Shown here piece after piece: positions 6,778 to 12,915 of a stretch of 13,130 nucleotides of DNA (positions are counted from its first letter, which is position 1; the number at the start of each line of letters is the position of its first letter). Below the pieces are notes generated by a model, which made no database searches, was not told the origin of the DNA, and saw only the letters and a program-made list of their open reading frames with translations. Origin of the DNA: Rhodospirillales bacterium (lineage in GTDB: Bacteria; Pseudomonadota; Alphaproteobacteria; Rhodospirillales; Casp-alpha2); contig JANQIJ010000075.1 of assembly GCA_028282185.1 (NCBI GenBank), forward strand, positions 1 through 13,130, given 5' to 3'. A program made the translations under genes and the position numbers.

Positions 6778-7527
6778 ATGTCCGACGCCTATTCCGAAGA
6801 AGAGTTCCTGATCTGCGCCGTGCGGCGGCTGCTGCCCGCGCGCGGCAACGGTGCCATCGGCGCGGCCTCGCCGATCCCCGGGTCGGCGGCCCTGTTGCAG
6901 CGGGAATTGACCGGCGGCGCCTTCACCGTCTCGATGATCCATGGGACGACCAACAATCCGTTCACGGATGGCGGCCGCGAATTGTTCGACTGCGCCGGGC
7001 AGGGGCGGGTTGACGTGTTTTTTCTGGGCGGGGTGCAGATCGACGGCAGTGCGAACCTGAATCTGGTGGGCACGGGGGAGTACCCGTCGCTTGATCGGCG
7101 CTTCCCGGGCTCCTTCGGGTCGGCCTATATGTATTTCACCGTGCCCAACGTCATTCTGTTTCGCCCCGAGCATAGCCGCCGCGTGTTCGTCGATCAGGTG
7201 GATTTCATCAGCGCCCCGGGGACCAGCCCCGACGACGTGCGCCGCCCGGGCGGACCCAGGGCGCTGGTTACCGGCCTTTGCATCATGTCGTTCGACCGCG
7301 CGCGGGGACGGTTCCGCCTGGACAGCGTTCATCCGGGGCATGGCGTCGAAGAGGTGCGCGACAACACCGGGTTCGATTTCGACCTGGCCGATGAGGTCGC
7401 CGTCACGCCTGAACCCGACCCCGCCCATCTGGACATCCTGCGCGCACGGATCGGCCGGGAAGTGGCCGGCACGTATCCGGATTTCGCGGCCCGGGTTCTC
7501 GGATTCCAGGCCGAGGCGGGGGGCTGA
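6778..7527 (+). CDS. Class I CoA-transferase-like beta subunit, catalytic Glu apparently absent
   Basis: The protein has 249 residues and matches the beta-subunit fold (GctB/IpdB-like). Visible elements are AIGAASPIPGSAALL (26-40), VDVFFLGGVQIDGSANLNLV (78-97), RRFPGSFGSAYMY (107-119), FVDQVDFISAPG and GPRALVTGLCIMSFD. In CoA-transferases a glutamate near residue 50-55, in an E-X-G context, forms the acyl and CoA thioester intermediates. Here that stretch reads FTVSMIHGTTNN (49-60), with His55 where Glu is expected. From memory, the steroid-ring hydrolase IpdAB also lacks that Glu, so this pair may be a hydrolase or C-C lyase rather than a transferase. The ATG directly abuts the alpha-subunit TGA, with GAGG at 6763-6766 as a plausible ribosome binding site. 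Confidence 0.88.
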   Translation: MSDAYSEEEFLICAVRRLLPARGNGAIGAASPIPGSAALLQRELTGGAFTVSMIHGTTNNPFTDGGRELFDCAGQGRVDVFFLGGVQIDGSANLNLVGTGEYPSLDRRFPGSFGSAYMYFTVPNVILFRPEHSRRVFVDQVDFISAPGTSPDDVRRPGGPRALVTGLCIMSFDRARGRFRLDSVHPGHGVEEVRDNTGFDFDLADEVAVTPEPDPAHLDILRARIGREVAGTYPDFAARVLGFQAEAGG

Positions 7528-7715
7528 ACCGGCGCGGCCGTTAATCTTTTCCGGCCTGTTGGGATGCGGTATGTGAACACGCCCAGGCTTGGCTTGGCAT
7601 GGAATGGTTAACGGGATTTTCGCACCGCGCCGCACAACGGGTATTTTCTTTATTGCGTGATTATGGCATAACGTAAGGTGCTGACAGAACGTCAACTCCA
7701 GAGCGGAGAAACGCT

Positions 7716-8015
7716 ATGATAGATCAAGCTTCAACTCTTGCGTCATTTCCCTTGACGCTTGCGAAGCAGGTTTCTCAGAGCACCGAGAACTCGCTTCAGC
7801 AGACTCAAGACGAGGTCGAGGATGCTGTCGAGAGTGGTTTCCGTTCTGCAGAACGGCAATCACTCGAAGAATCGACCTCTCCTTCGGCGGCCACTCAGCC
7901 GTCTCAGGACAGCAACTCCTCTGGTGATGACCGCGGAGGCAACTCCGCAGACCAGCCTACCGGTGACGGCCCAGCCGCCGCCAACCTGGGCAATGTCGTC
8001 AACGATATTGCCTGA
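7716..8015 (+). CDS. Small hydrophilic protein of unknown function, 99 residues
   Basis: The ATG at 7716 is preceded by GGAG (7705-7708) at 7 bases, a good ribosome binding site. The first half (about residues 1-45) is polar and probably helical, with QVSQSTENSLQQTQDEVEDA. The second half (about 46-88) is rich in Ser, Asp, Gly, Gln and Asn and probably disordered. A short ANLGNVVNDIA tail ends the protein. There is no signal peptide or membrane segment, and I recognise no family. Codon use is less GC-biased at third positions than in the flanking metabolic genes, which could mean high expression or a foreign origin. The +1 overlapping frame to 8085 lacks its own ribosome binding site near its start and looks like a shadow. 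A hairpin-rich tail and strong terminator follow. Confidence comes from the ribosome binding site and isolation, not homology. Confidence 0.6.
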   Translation: MIDQASTLASFPLTLAKQVSQSTENSLQQTQDEVEDAVESGFRSAERQSLEESTSPSAATQPSQDSNSSGDDRGGNSADQPTGDGPAAANLGNVVNDIA

Positions 8016-8023
8016 TACTCTGG

Positions 8024-8041
8024 CTTCCCCTTCGGGGGAGG
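8024..8041 (+). other. UUCG-tetraloop hairpin 9 bases after the small gene
   Basis: CTTCCCC (8024-8030), loop TTCG (8031-8034) and GGGGAGG (8035-8041) form a 7-pair stem with one G-U pair. The C(UUCG)G closing is an exceptionally stable RNA hairpin. It could protect the 3' end of the small gene's transcript against exonucleases or belong to a longer structured RNA. Confidence 0.5.
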
Positions 8042-8052
8042 TGACCAGCAAC

Positions 8053-8073
8053 GCCATCTCTCAAGATGGTTTT
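8053..8073 (+). terminator. Weak hairpin with T-run after the small gene
   Basis: CCATCT (8054-8059) and AGATGG (8064-8069) pair perfectly around CTCA and are followed by TTTT (8070-8073). The short 6-pair stem and short T-run make it a weak terminator at best. A stronger one lies about 40 bases further on. Confidence 0.35.
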
Positions 8074-8108
8074 GTCTCAACCTAAGGAGACGTTCTGAAG
8101 GCACGGCT

Positions 8109-8145
8109 GAGCTCCCCCGGATACCGGGGGGGCTCTTTCGTTTTC
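8109..8145 (+). terminator. Strong rho-independent terminator
   Basis: GAGCTCCCCCGG (8109-8120) pairs with CCGGGGGGGCTC (8124-8135) over 12 positions with one G-U pair and an ATA loop. It is followed by TTTCGTTTTC. It probably ends transcription from the small gene at 7716 and protects the convergent iclR gene from read-through. Confidence 0.8.
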
Positions 8146-8180
8146 GGGTCGGCGTTCTCTGCGTTTTCGACGCGTCCGGT

Positions 8181-8200
8181 GCCCGACATTCGGGTCGGGC
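8181..8200 (-). terminator. Stem-loop downstream of iclR-family gene
   Basis: GCCCGAC (8181-8187) and GTCGGGC (8194-8200) are perfect inverted repeats with a 6-base loop. The stem lies about 60 bases beyond the regulator's stop on the minus strand. No T-run follows on that strand, so it is at most a weak terminator or a 3'-end stabiliser. Confidence 0.3.
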
Positions 8201-8258
8201 GGAGCGGCTTCCATCCTCAGGGTGACCGGGTCCGGCCCCCGTTTTGGCCTGGTCGCGC

Positions 8259-9053
8259 CTAGATGCCGGGATGCTCGGCGAAAGCGCGGGCGATCTTTGC
8301 CGCCGTCGCCCGCAACGTCGGCAGAAGGCCGGTGGTCGCCGCCTCGGGCGACACAGCGGTCTTCAGATACAATACGTTGATCGCCGCCACCGCATGCCCG
8401 CCCGTGCCCAGCACCGGCACGCCCAGGGTCGAAATGCGGTTTTCGTATTCCTGGCGGGAATAGGCCGGGTCCATGGCGGCGAAGCCGTTGTCCCTGATTT
8501 CCTGATACAGCGTCTCGGCCGCCCCCGGGTTGCGGGCCACGTCGTTCCAGGGGGCCGGGTCTTGGGCTGCCGTGGTCAGGATCTCCGCCCGCAGATCCGC
8601 CGGGCAATAGGCCCAGAAGGCGCGACCCAGGCTGGTTGCCAATAGCGGCGCGCGGTAGCCGGGGTGCCGGTTGACCAACATCGGCCCGGCCTCGCGCGAG
8701 GTTTCGGCGACAATCATGGCATCGCCGTCATAAAGGCCGATGTCGGATGGCCAGCCGACTTCGTCGCGAAAGGCGCGGACCAGGGGTGCGACCAGGCGGC
8801 CCACGGCTTTGTGGCGTTCATATCCGGCGCAGAGCAGCAAGGCCTTGCCGGTGACTTCATAGGCCGCGTCGTCGTCCCGGCGACGGACGTAGCCGGCATG
8901 GATCAAGGTTTCCAACATGCGGACGATGGTCGCCTTGTCGACCGCTGTGAGACGATGGATTTCGCCCACGGTGGCACGTCCGCGCAGGCCGTTCACCGCG
9001 GCGAGGACATCCAGACCGCGCAACAGCGCGGCGACGGGACGGTATGAGGGCAA
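8259..9053 (-). CDS. IclR family transcriptional regulator
   Basis: The protein has 264 residues, the usual IclR length. It has an N-terminal winged helix-turn-helix (about 8-67, with GLDVLAAVNGLRGRATVGEI, then VDKATIVRMLETLIHAGYV) and a C-terminal effector-binding domain (about 80-260). The latter shows SDIGLYDGDAMIVAET, RAPLLATSLGRAFWAY, DNGFA and HAVAAINVLYLKTAVSPE. These regulators bind small carboxylic acids or CoA-pathway intermediates and usually control an adjacent catabolic operon. Here they face the acyl-CoA dehydrogenase and CaiB-family genes across 160 bases that contain a palindromic operator. The start is TTG at 9053, preceded by CGGAA (9060-9064) at 6 bases. The only in-frame ATG is deep inside the DNA-binding domain, and an upstream stop lies at 9090-9092. 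Autoregulation is likely. Confidence 0.93.
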   Translation of the reverse strand: MPSYRPVAALLRGLDVLAAVNGLRGRATVGEIHRLTAVDKATIVRMLETLIHAGYVRRRDDDAAYEVTGKALLLCAGYERHKAVGRLVAPLVRAFRDEVGWPSDIGLYDGDAMIVAETSREAGPMLVNRHPGYRAPLLATSLGRAFWAYCPADLRAEILTTAAQDPAPWNDVARNPGAAETLYQEIRDNGFAAMDPAYSRQEYENRISTLGVPVLGTGGHAVAAINVLYLKTAVSPEAATTGLLPTLRATAAKIARAFAEHPGI

Positions 9054-9066
9054 GGGCGATTCCGTA

Positions 9067-9095
9067 ATTTCAACAAATGAAATGATATTTCATTT
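9067..9095. promoter_or_regulatory. IclR-type operator with three half-sites
   Basis: A perfect inverted repeat AAATGAAAT (9075-9083), GAT, ATTTCATTT (9087-9095) lies 22 bases upstream of the regulator's start codon. A further ATTTCA (9067-9072) forms a second inverted repeat with TGAAAT (9078-9083). The central pattern TGAAAT-N3-ATTTCA resembles the known IclR-type palindromes (TGGAAAT-N-ATTTCCA). The location between the divergent genes makes it the expected regulator binding site. Confidence 0.75.
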
Positions 9096-9111
9096 ACAAA
9101 CTAACAGTAAA
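9082..9111 (-). promoter_or_regulatory. Candidate promoter of the IclR-family gene
   Basis: On the minus strand TTTACT (9106-9111) and TATCAT (9082-9087, five of six consensus bases) are 18 bases apart. The -10 box falls in the middle of the operator palindrome, so bound regulator would block its own transcription. The start point would be near 9075, giving a leader of about 22 bases. Confidence 0.5.
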
Positions 9112-9213
9112 TCCGCATCGTGCCAAGATCGCGCCCGGCGGCCCGGCCGGGCGGACGTCGTCGATGAGCGCTCTGTGACGCCTTGACCGCATTACCGAAC
9201 AGGAAGCCGATCC

Positions 9214-10374
9214 GTGGACTTTCAATTGACCGAAGACCAACGCTGCCTTCAAGACGCCGCCCGCGCCTTCGCCCAGGGGGAGCTCAAGGACCTAGCCCGC
9301 GAGCTTGAGGAAGAGGACAAGGCCTTGCCCGCCGAAATGCTGAAGCGTTATGCGGAAATGGGCTTTCTCGGCATCAACGTGGCCGAGGACCTGGGCGGCC
9401 TGGGGCTCGGCAATCTGGAGGCGCTGATCGTCCTGGAGGAATTCGCCAAGGTCTCGCCGGCCGTGGCCTTTCCTATTTTCGAAAGCTCCGTCGGCCCGGT
9501 CCGCGCGGTCGAGCATTTCGCCAATGAAAGCCTGGTCAGGCGAATCGTTCCCCGGGTCTGCGCCGGGGACATGGTGGTCGCCGTCGCCATGTCGGAACCG
9601 GAGGCGGGCTCGGCCCTGACCGACCTCAAGACCCGCGCGGCGATCGATGGTGATACCATTCGCATCGACGGTCAGAAACGCTGGTGCTCGGGGGGCAGTC
9701 ACGCCGACGCCTATGTGGTCTATTGCCGGTTGTCGGATGATCCGGGGGCGAGAGGGATCGGCGCGGTGCTGGTCGAAAAGGATGCGAACGGTCTGAGCTT
9801 CGGTGCGCGGGAGAGGTTGATGGGCTTTCGCGGCGTGCCTTCGGCCGACATCTTCCTGGACGGCGTCGAGATTCCGGCGGACAACCTGATCGTCCCGGCG
9901 GGCGGCTTCAAACAGTTGATGGAGGCCTTCGACCTGGAGCGTTGCGGCAATGCGACCATGTGTTTGGCGATCGCCCAATCGGCATTGGACGAGGCCCTGG
10001 CCTACGTCCAGGACCGCAAGCAGTTCGGCAAGGCGCTGGTCGAATTCCAGGCCGTGCAATTGAAACTGGCGGACATGGCGCTCCGGGTCGAGGCGTCGCG
10101 CCTCTTGATCTGGCGGGCGGCGCAGAACGCGGCCGACGGTCTGCCGTCGATCCTCGACAGCTCGCTCGCCAAATGCTTTTCCAACGAAATGGTTCGCGAG
10201 GTGGTCGGCGCGGCCATGCAGGTCATGGGCGCCTATGGCTATTCCAAGGAATTCGACATGGAGCGGCGGCTGCGCGACGGCTGGGGCTGGGGCATCGCCG
10301 GCGGCGCCATCGACATTCAGAAAACCAACATCGCCGCCGCCCTGGCTGGCCGCCGCTTCGACCAGCGGCGATAG
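9214..10374 (+). CDS. Acyl-CoA dehydrogenase
   Basis: FAD-dependent enzyme of 386 residues, usual family length, expected to introduce an alpha,beta double bond into an acyl-CoA and pass electrons to electron-transfer flavoprotein. Seen are the N-terminal helical domain with NVAEDLGGLGLG (55-66), the beta-domain motif VVAVAMSEPEAGSALTDLKT (121-140), KRWCSGG (155-161), and the C-terminal helical domain with YVQDRKQFGKALVEFQAVQ (264-282) and MQVMGAYGYSKE (335-346). The usual C-terminal YEGT motif that carries the catalytic glutamate in medium-chain enzymes reads IAGGA (361-365). Glu242 in FDLERCGN sits at the alternative catalytic position used by isovaleryl- and long-chain acyl-CoA dehydrogenases. 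GTG at 9214 has AGGAAG (9201-9206) at 7 bases. The CaiB-family gene follows after 13 bases. Substrate unknown. Confidence 0.95.
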   Translation: MDFQLTEDQRCLQDAARAFAQGELKDLARELEEEDKALPAEMLKRYAEMGFLGINVAEDLGGLGLGNLEALIVLEEFAKVSPAVAFPIFESSVGPVRAVEHFANESLVRRIVPRVCAGDMVVAVAMSEPEAGSALTDLKTRAAIDGDTIRIDGQKRWCSGGSHADAYVVYCRLSDDPGARGIGAVLVEKDANGLSFGARERLMGFRGVPSADIFLDGVEIPADNLIVPAGGFKQLMEAFDLERCGNATMCLAIAQSALDEALAYVQDRKQFGKALVEFQAVQLKLADMALRVEASRLLIWRAAQNAADGLPSILDSSLAKCFSNEMVREVVGAAMQVMGAYGYSKEFDMERRLRDGWGWGIAGGAIDIQKTNIAAALAGRRFDQRR

Positions 10375-10387
10375 ACGGGGGAAGACC

Positions 10388-11578
10388 ATGCCGGGGCCGC
10401 TCGACGGTATTCGCGTGCTCGATTTTTCCCGCGTCCTGGCGGGGCCCTGGTGCGCCATGATGCTGGGCGATCTGGGGGCCCAGGTGATCAAGGTCGAAAG
10501 TCCCGAAGGCGACGACATCCGCCATTTCGGCCCGCCGTTCCAGGCCGGCGAAAGCGCCTATTTCCAGGTCGCCAACCGCAACAAGAAGAGCATCGTCCTG
10601 GATTTGAAGACCGAAGACGGGCAGCGGATCGCCCGCGACCTGGCCTTGAAAAGCGACGTATTGGTCGAAAACCTGCGCCGAGGCGCCATGGAGAAATACG
10701 GCCTTGGCTACGACGACCTTAGGCCCGACAACCCGGGCCTGGTCTATTGCGCGGTGTCCGGCTACGGCCGCACGGGGCCCATGGCCGACCGCGCGGGATA
10801 CGATTTCCTGATCCAGGCCGAAAGCGGGTTGATGTCCATCATCGGCGACGAAGACCAGGAACCGATGAAGGTCGGCGCCGCCGTGACCGATCTGGTCGCC
10901 GGACAGGACGGCGCGGCGGCGGTGCTCGCCGCCCTTTATCACCGCAAGGACACAGGCCAAGGTCAATTCGTCGACGTCGCCTTGCTTGACAGCGCGTTGA
11001 CGCTTCTGGGCAATCAGGCGTCGGACTATCTGATGACCGGAAAACGGCCCAAACGGCGCGGCAACGACCATCCCTCGGTCGTTCCCTACCGGCCGTTCGA
11101 GACGGCGGACCATCCGCTTGCCTTGGCGATCGGTGCCGACCGCCAGTTCCGCAAGCTGGCGGTGATCCTGGGCCGGCCCGAACTGGCCGACGATCCGCGC
11201 TTCGCCACCAACGGCGCCCGGGCCGACAATCGCGGGGCGCTCTATGACGTGATGGAAGCGGTCCTGGCGACCCGCAAGCGCGATGACTGGCTGGCCGAGC
11301 TGCTGGCGGCGGGCCTGCCCGCCGGCGCCATCCGCACGGTGGACGAGGTTTTGGAAGCGCCGGAGGTCAAAGCCCGGGACATGGTGGTCGAGGTCGATCA
11401 TCCCACCATCGGGCCGGAGCGCATCGTCGGCTCGCCCCTGAAGCTGTCGGAAACGCCGGTCACCGTCCGTTCCGCCCCGCCGACGCTCGGCCAGCACACG
11501 GCGGAGGTGCTGCGGGATGTGCTGGGCTGGGACGAGGATCGGGCGGAAGCCTTCGCGGAGGATACCGCGCGACCTTAA
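10388..11578 (+). CDS. CaiB/BaiF (family III) CoA-transferase
   Basis: The 396-residue protein matches the family III CoA-transferases, which use an aspartate to form mixed-anhydride and thioester intermediates and need no separate subunit. Characteristic stretches are LDGIRVLDFSRVLAGPWCAM (5-24), LGDLGAQVIKVESPEGDD (26-43), NRNKKSIVLDLK (63-74), YGRTGPMADRAGYDFLIQAE (126-145) and GQGQFVDVALLDS. Asp139 in AGYDF is at the catalytic aspartate position. ATG at 10388 follows GGGGGAAG (10377-10384) and gives the family's normal N-terminus, so the upstream in-frame ATG at 10235 inside the dehydrogenase is rejected. It probably activates the dehydrogenase substrate by CoA transfer, or recovers CoA from the product. 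The TAA shares TTAA (11575-11578) with the convergent lipoprotein stop. Confidence 0.95.
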   Translation: MPGPLDGIRVLDFSRVLAGPWCAMMLGDLGAQVIKVESPEGDDIRHFGPPFQAGESAYFQVANRNKKSIVLDLKTEDGQRIARDLALKSDVLVENLRRGAMEKYGLGYDDLRPDNPGLVYCAVSGYGRTGPMADRAGYDFLIQAESGLMSIIGDEDQEPMKVGAAVTDLVAGQDGAAAVLAALYHRKDTGQGQFVDVALLDSALTLLGNQASDYLMTGKRPKRRGNDHPSVVPYRPFETADHPLALAIGADRQFRKLAVILGRPELADDPRFATNGARADNRGALYDVMEAVLATRKRDDWLAELLAAGLPAGAIRTVDEVLEAPEVKARDMVVEVDHPTIGPERIVGSPLKLSETPVTVRSAPPTLGQHTAEVLRDVLGWDEDRAEAFAEDTARP

Positions 11579-12099
11579 CCGCCCCGGTGCAGGCAGCGGT
11601 GGAACGCCCGCCGGGCGGCCCGGGCCCGGCCTTCGAAGCCCTTCTTGGCCAGGCGTGACGACTCTCGGTCGAGCGTGAGACAGTGGCGCCGGTTTAGCGG
11701 CTTCGTCCCGGGGGCGCCGTCCTCGGCCCTGCGTAACCCGCCCGAGCGGGCCGCGCCGCCGAAGGATTCCCGACCGGTCATGGCCCGCTGGAAGTCTTCT
11801 TCCGGATGCACCCAATAACCATGTTTCGTCGGGCAGAAGGTATCCTCGACCCCGCCGCCCGGACCCACGGCGCGGACACGGCGACAGGCGTCGTCGTCGG
11901 GCGCGGGCCCCAACACGGTGATTTCGCCAGCAGCGCCGTCCGGGCCGTGCCAGGCTCGCGCCACGCCCATGACGTCGGCGGCGAGCGCCGCTTCGATGGC
12001 GGCGCGCTCGGCCTGCAAATCTCGGAAACTGGGCGGTTCCCCGCCGGCGGCACAGGCGCCTAGCAAAACAACCAGCGGGACCGCAAACCTTATGGACAA
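11575..12099 (-). CDS. Putative lipoprotein, RT0821/Lpp0805 surface-antigen-like
   Basis: Of 174 residues, the first 15 form a short lipoprotein signal peptide with lipobox LLGAC and Cys16 as the lipidated residue, so membrane anchorage is expected. Residues about 46-98 contain RAWHGPDGAAGEI, DDDACRRVRAV, GGGVEDTFCPTKHGYWV. This spacing of W, dG-G, CR, GG, C and G-W resembles the RT0821/Lpp0805 (17-kDa surface antigen) family; the match is from pattern memory. A basic tail follows (about 135-174, with RRHC and ARRAFHRCLHRGG) that is unusual for that family. The start is TTG at 12099, chosen because it is the only start giving a complete signal peptide. It overlaps the DUF1223 stop by 10 bases, and no clear ribosome binding site is present, so translation is probably coupled. 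Confidence 0.7.
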   Translation of the reverse strand: MSIRFAVPLVVLLGACAAGGEPPSFRDLQAERAAIEAALAADVMGVARAWHGPDGAAGEITVLGPAPDDDACRRVRAVGPGGGVEDTFCPTKHGYWVHPEEDFQRAMTGRESFGGAARSGGLRRAEDGAPGTKPLNRRHCLTLDRESSRLAKKGFEGRARAARRAFHRCLHRGG

Positions 12100-12830
12100 A
12101 GTCCCGCGCCCATGATCGGGCCTTGGTTCGCCGCCTGGACGATCACCGCGCAGCCGAACTTGCCGCCGTGGCCGTCATCGGCCCGCGCATCGTCGGGCAG
12201 GGGGATCGATTTGGCTGCTCCGCGCCAGGGTGCCAATCTGCGCACGTCCTTGACGATGTTGTGGCTTTTCAGGGTCTTGCCGTGGTTCTCGCCGGATTTG
12301 ATCCGGGTCACCGCCTGCTTGATGAAGCGCACCAGGTAAATCCCGCCCTGGCCGCCGTCGCCGGCGACCTTGGCTTGGGGACTGGCCCCTTGGGTGAACG
12401 AGACGGTCAGTTTCCGATCCGCCGCCGCGCGGCCGATGGCGCGGTCGACATGGCCCCGGCGCGAACCGACGGCTTCCAGCCGGCCGTCGATCACCATTTG
12501 CGGGGTATAGACGCCGGACTTTCCGCGGATCGACATGTTGTAGAACTGTTGGCGGCGGGTGTGGTCGGCGGACGAAAACGGATCTTTCCACTTGCCGTGC
12601 CAGCCGTAGACCAAGCTGTCCCAGTAATCGACATGAAACTCCAAGGCGACGATGTCGTCGCGCCCGGCCAGTTCGCCCAAATAAGCTTCCGCCGGCGGAC
12701 AGGAATAGCAGCCCTGGGAGGTGAACAGTTCGACGACCACGGGCCGGCGATCCTGCGACAGCGCCGGCGTGGCCAGGGCCGTGACGGCCATCACTGTCAT
12801 GGCCCAGCCGAAAAGGCTATGTTTCATCAT
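12090..12830 (-). CDS. DUF1223 exported thioredoxin-fold protein
   Basis: Secreted protein of the DUF1223 family, of 246 residues from the chosen start. A Sec signal peptide runs to about residue 25 (MMKHSLFGWAMTVMA, then TALATPALS). The mature part opens with VVVELFTSQGCYSCPPAE, whose C-Y-S-C (41-44) is a thioredoxin-like redox motif. Conserved family stretches follow: FHVDYWDSLVY, DPFSSADHTRRQQFYN and GVYTPQMVIDGR. Members are thought to be periplasmic, and their biochemical role is not established. ATG at 12830 (or the adjacent ATG at 12827) is preceded by GGGAG (12836-12840) at 5 or 8 bases. The longer frame from 12902 adds 24 residues that would bury the signal peptide and is rejected. 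The lipoprotein gene overlaps its end by 10 bases, suggesting one operon. Confidence 0.93.
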   Translation of the reverse strand: MMKHSLFGWAMTVMAVTALATPALSQDRRPVVVELFTSQGCYSCPPAEAYLGELAGRDDIVALEFHVDYWDSLVYGWHGKWKDPFSSADHTRRQQFYNMSIRGKSGVYTPQMVIDGRLEAVGSRRGHVDRAIGRAAADRKLTVSFTQGASPQAKVAGDGGQGGIYLVRFIKQAVTRIKSGENHGKTLKSHNIVKDVRRLAPWRGAAKSIPLPDDARADDGHGGKFGCAVIVQAANQGPIMGAGLCP

Positions 12831-12857
12831 CGGAACTCCCGTTCTTGACCTGATGGA

Positions 12858-12886
12858 AGTGTTCATTGAGACGGGAGATGTGTCAA
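12858..12886 (-). promoter_or_regulatory. Candidate promoter for the DUF1223-lipoprotein operon
   Basis: On the minus strand a perfect TTGACA (12881-12886) is followed after 17 bases by AACACT (12858-12863), a poor -10 box with three consensus matches. Transcription would start near 12851, about 20 bases before the start codon, leaving room for the GGGAG ribosome binding site. Confidence 0.35.
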
Positions 12887-12915
12887 TTTGGTGGCCGGAC
12901 AATTAGCTTCACACG

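Noticed and set aside
7536..7556. GGCCG...CGGCC inverted repeat after the CoA-transferase beta gene as a terminator
   Set aside because: The 5-pair stem has an 11-base loop with the T-run inside the loop rather than after the stem.
7644..7672. Possible promoter (TTTTCT and CATAAC, 17 bases apart) for the small gene
   Set aside because: The -35 match is poor and several equally weak registers exist, so I could not choose one. A sigma-54 -24/-12 pattern was tested by eye and the spacing does not fit.
6280..7695. 471-codon minus-strand frame opposite the CoA-transferase subunits
   Set aside because: It is a composition shadow of two strongly supported plus-strand genes, with no family motif.
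7759..8085. Alternative 108-codon frame overlapping the small gene at 7716
   Set aside because: It lacks a good ribosome binding site and has an Arg/Ser/Thr/Pro-rich shadow composition. The 7716 frame has GGAG at ideal spacing.
10235..10387. Upstream start for the CaiB-family gene inside the dehydrogenase
   Set aside because: The family N-terminus begins at MPGPLDGIRVLDFS, with a purine-rich ribosome binding site just before ATG 10388.
9292..10518. 408-codon minus-strand frame opposite the acyl-CoA dehydrogenase
   Set aside because: It is a shadow frame rich in Asp, His, Gln and Arg, typical of antisense to GC-rich genes. The plus strand has all dehydrogenase motifs.
10223..11815. 530-codon open frame on the minus strand opposite the CaiB-family gene
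   Set aside because: High GC leaves few stop codons. The translation is low-complexity and unlike a folded family, while the plus strand encodes a clear CoA-transferase.
12831..12902. Longer DUF1223 start at 12902
   Set aside because: It would place 24 residues in front of a normal signal peptide, and GGGAG marks the start at 12830/12827.
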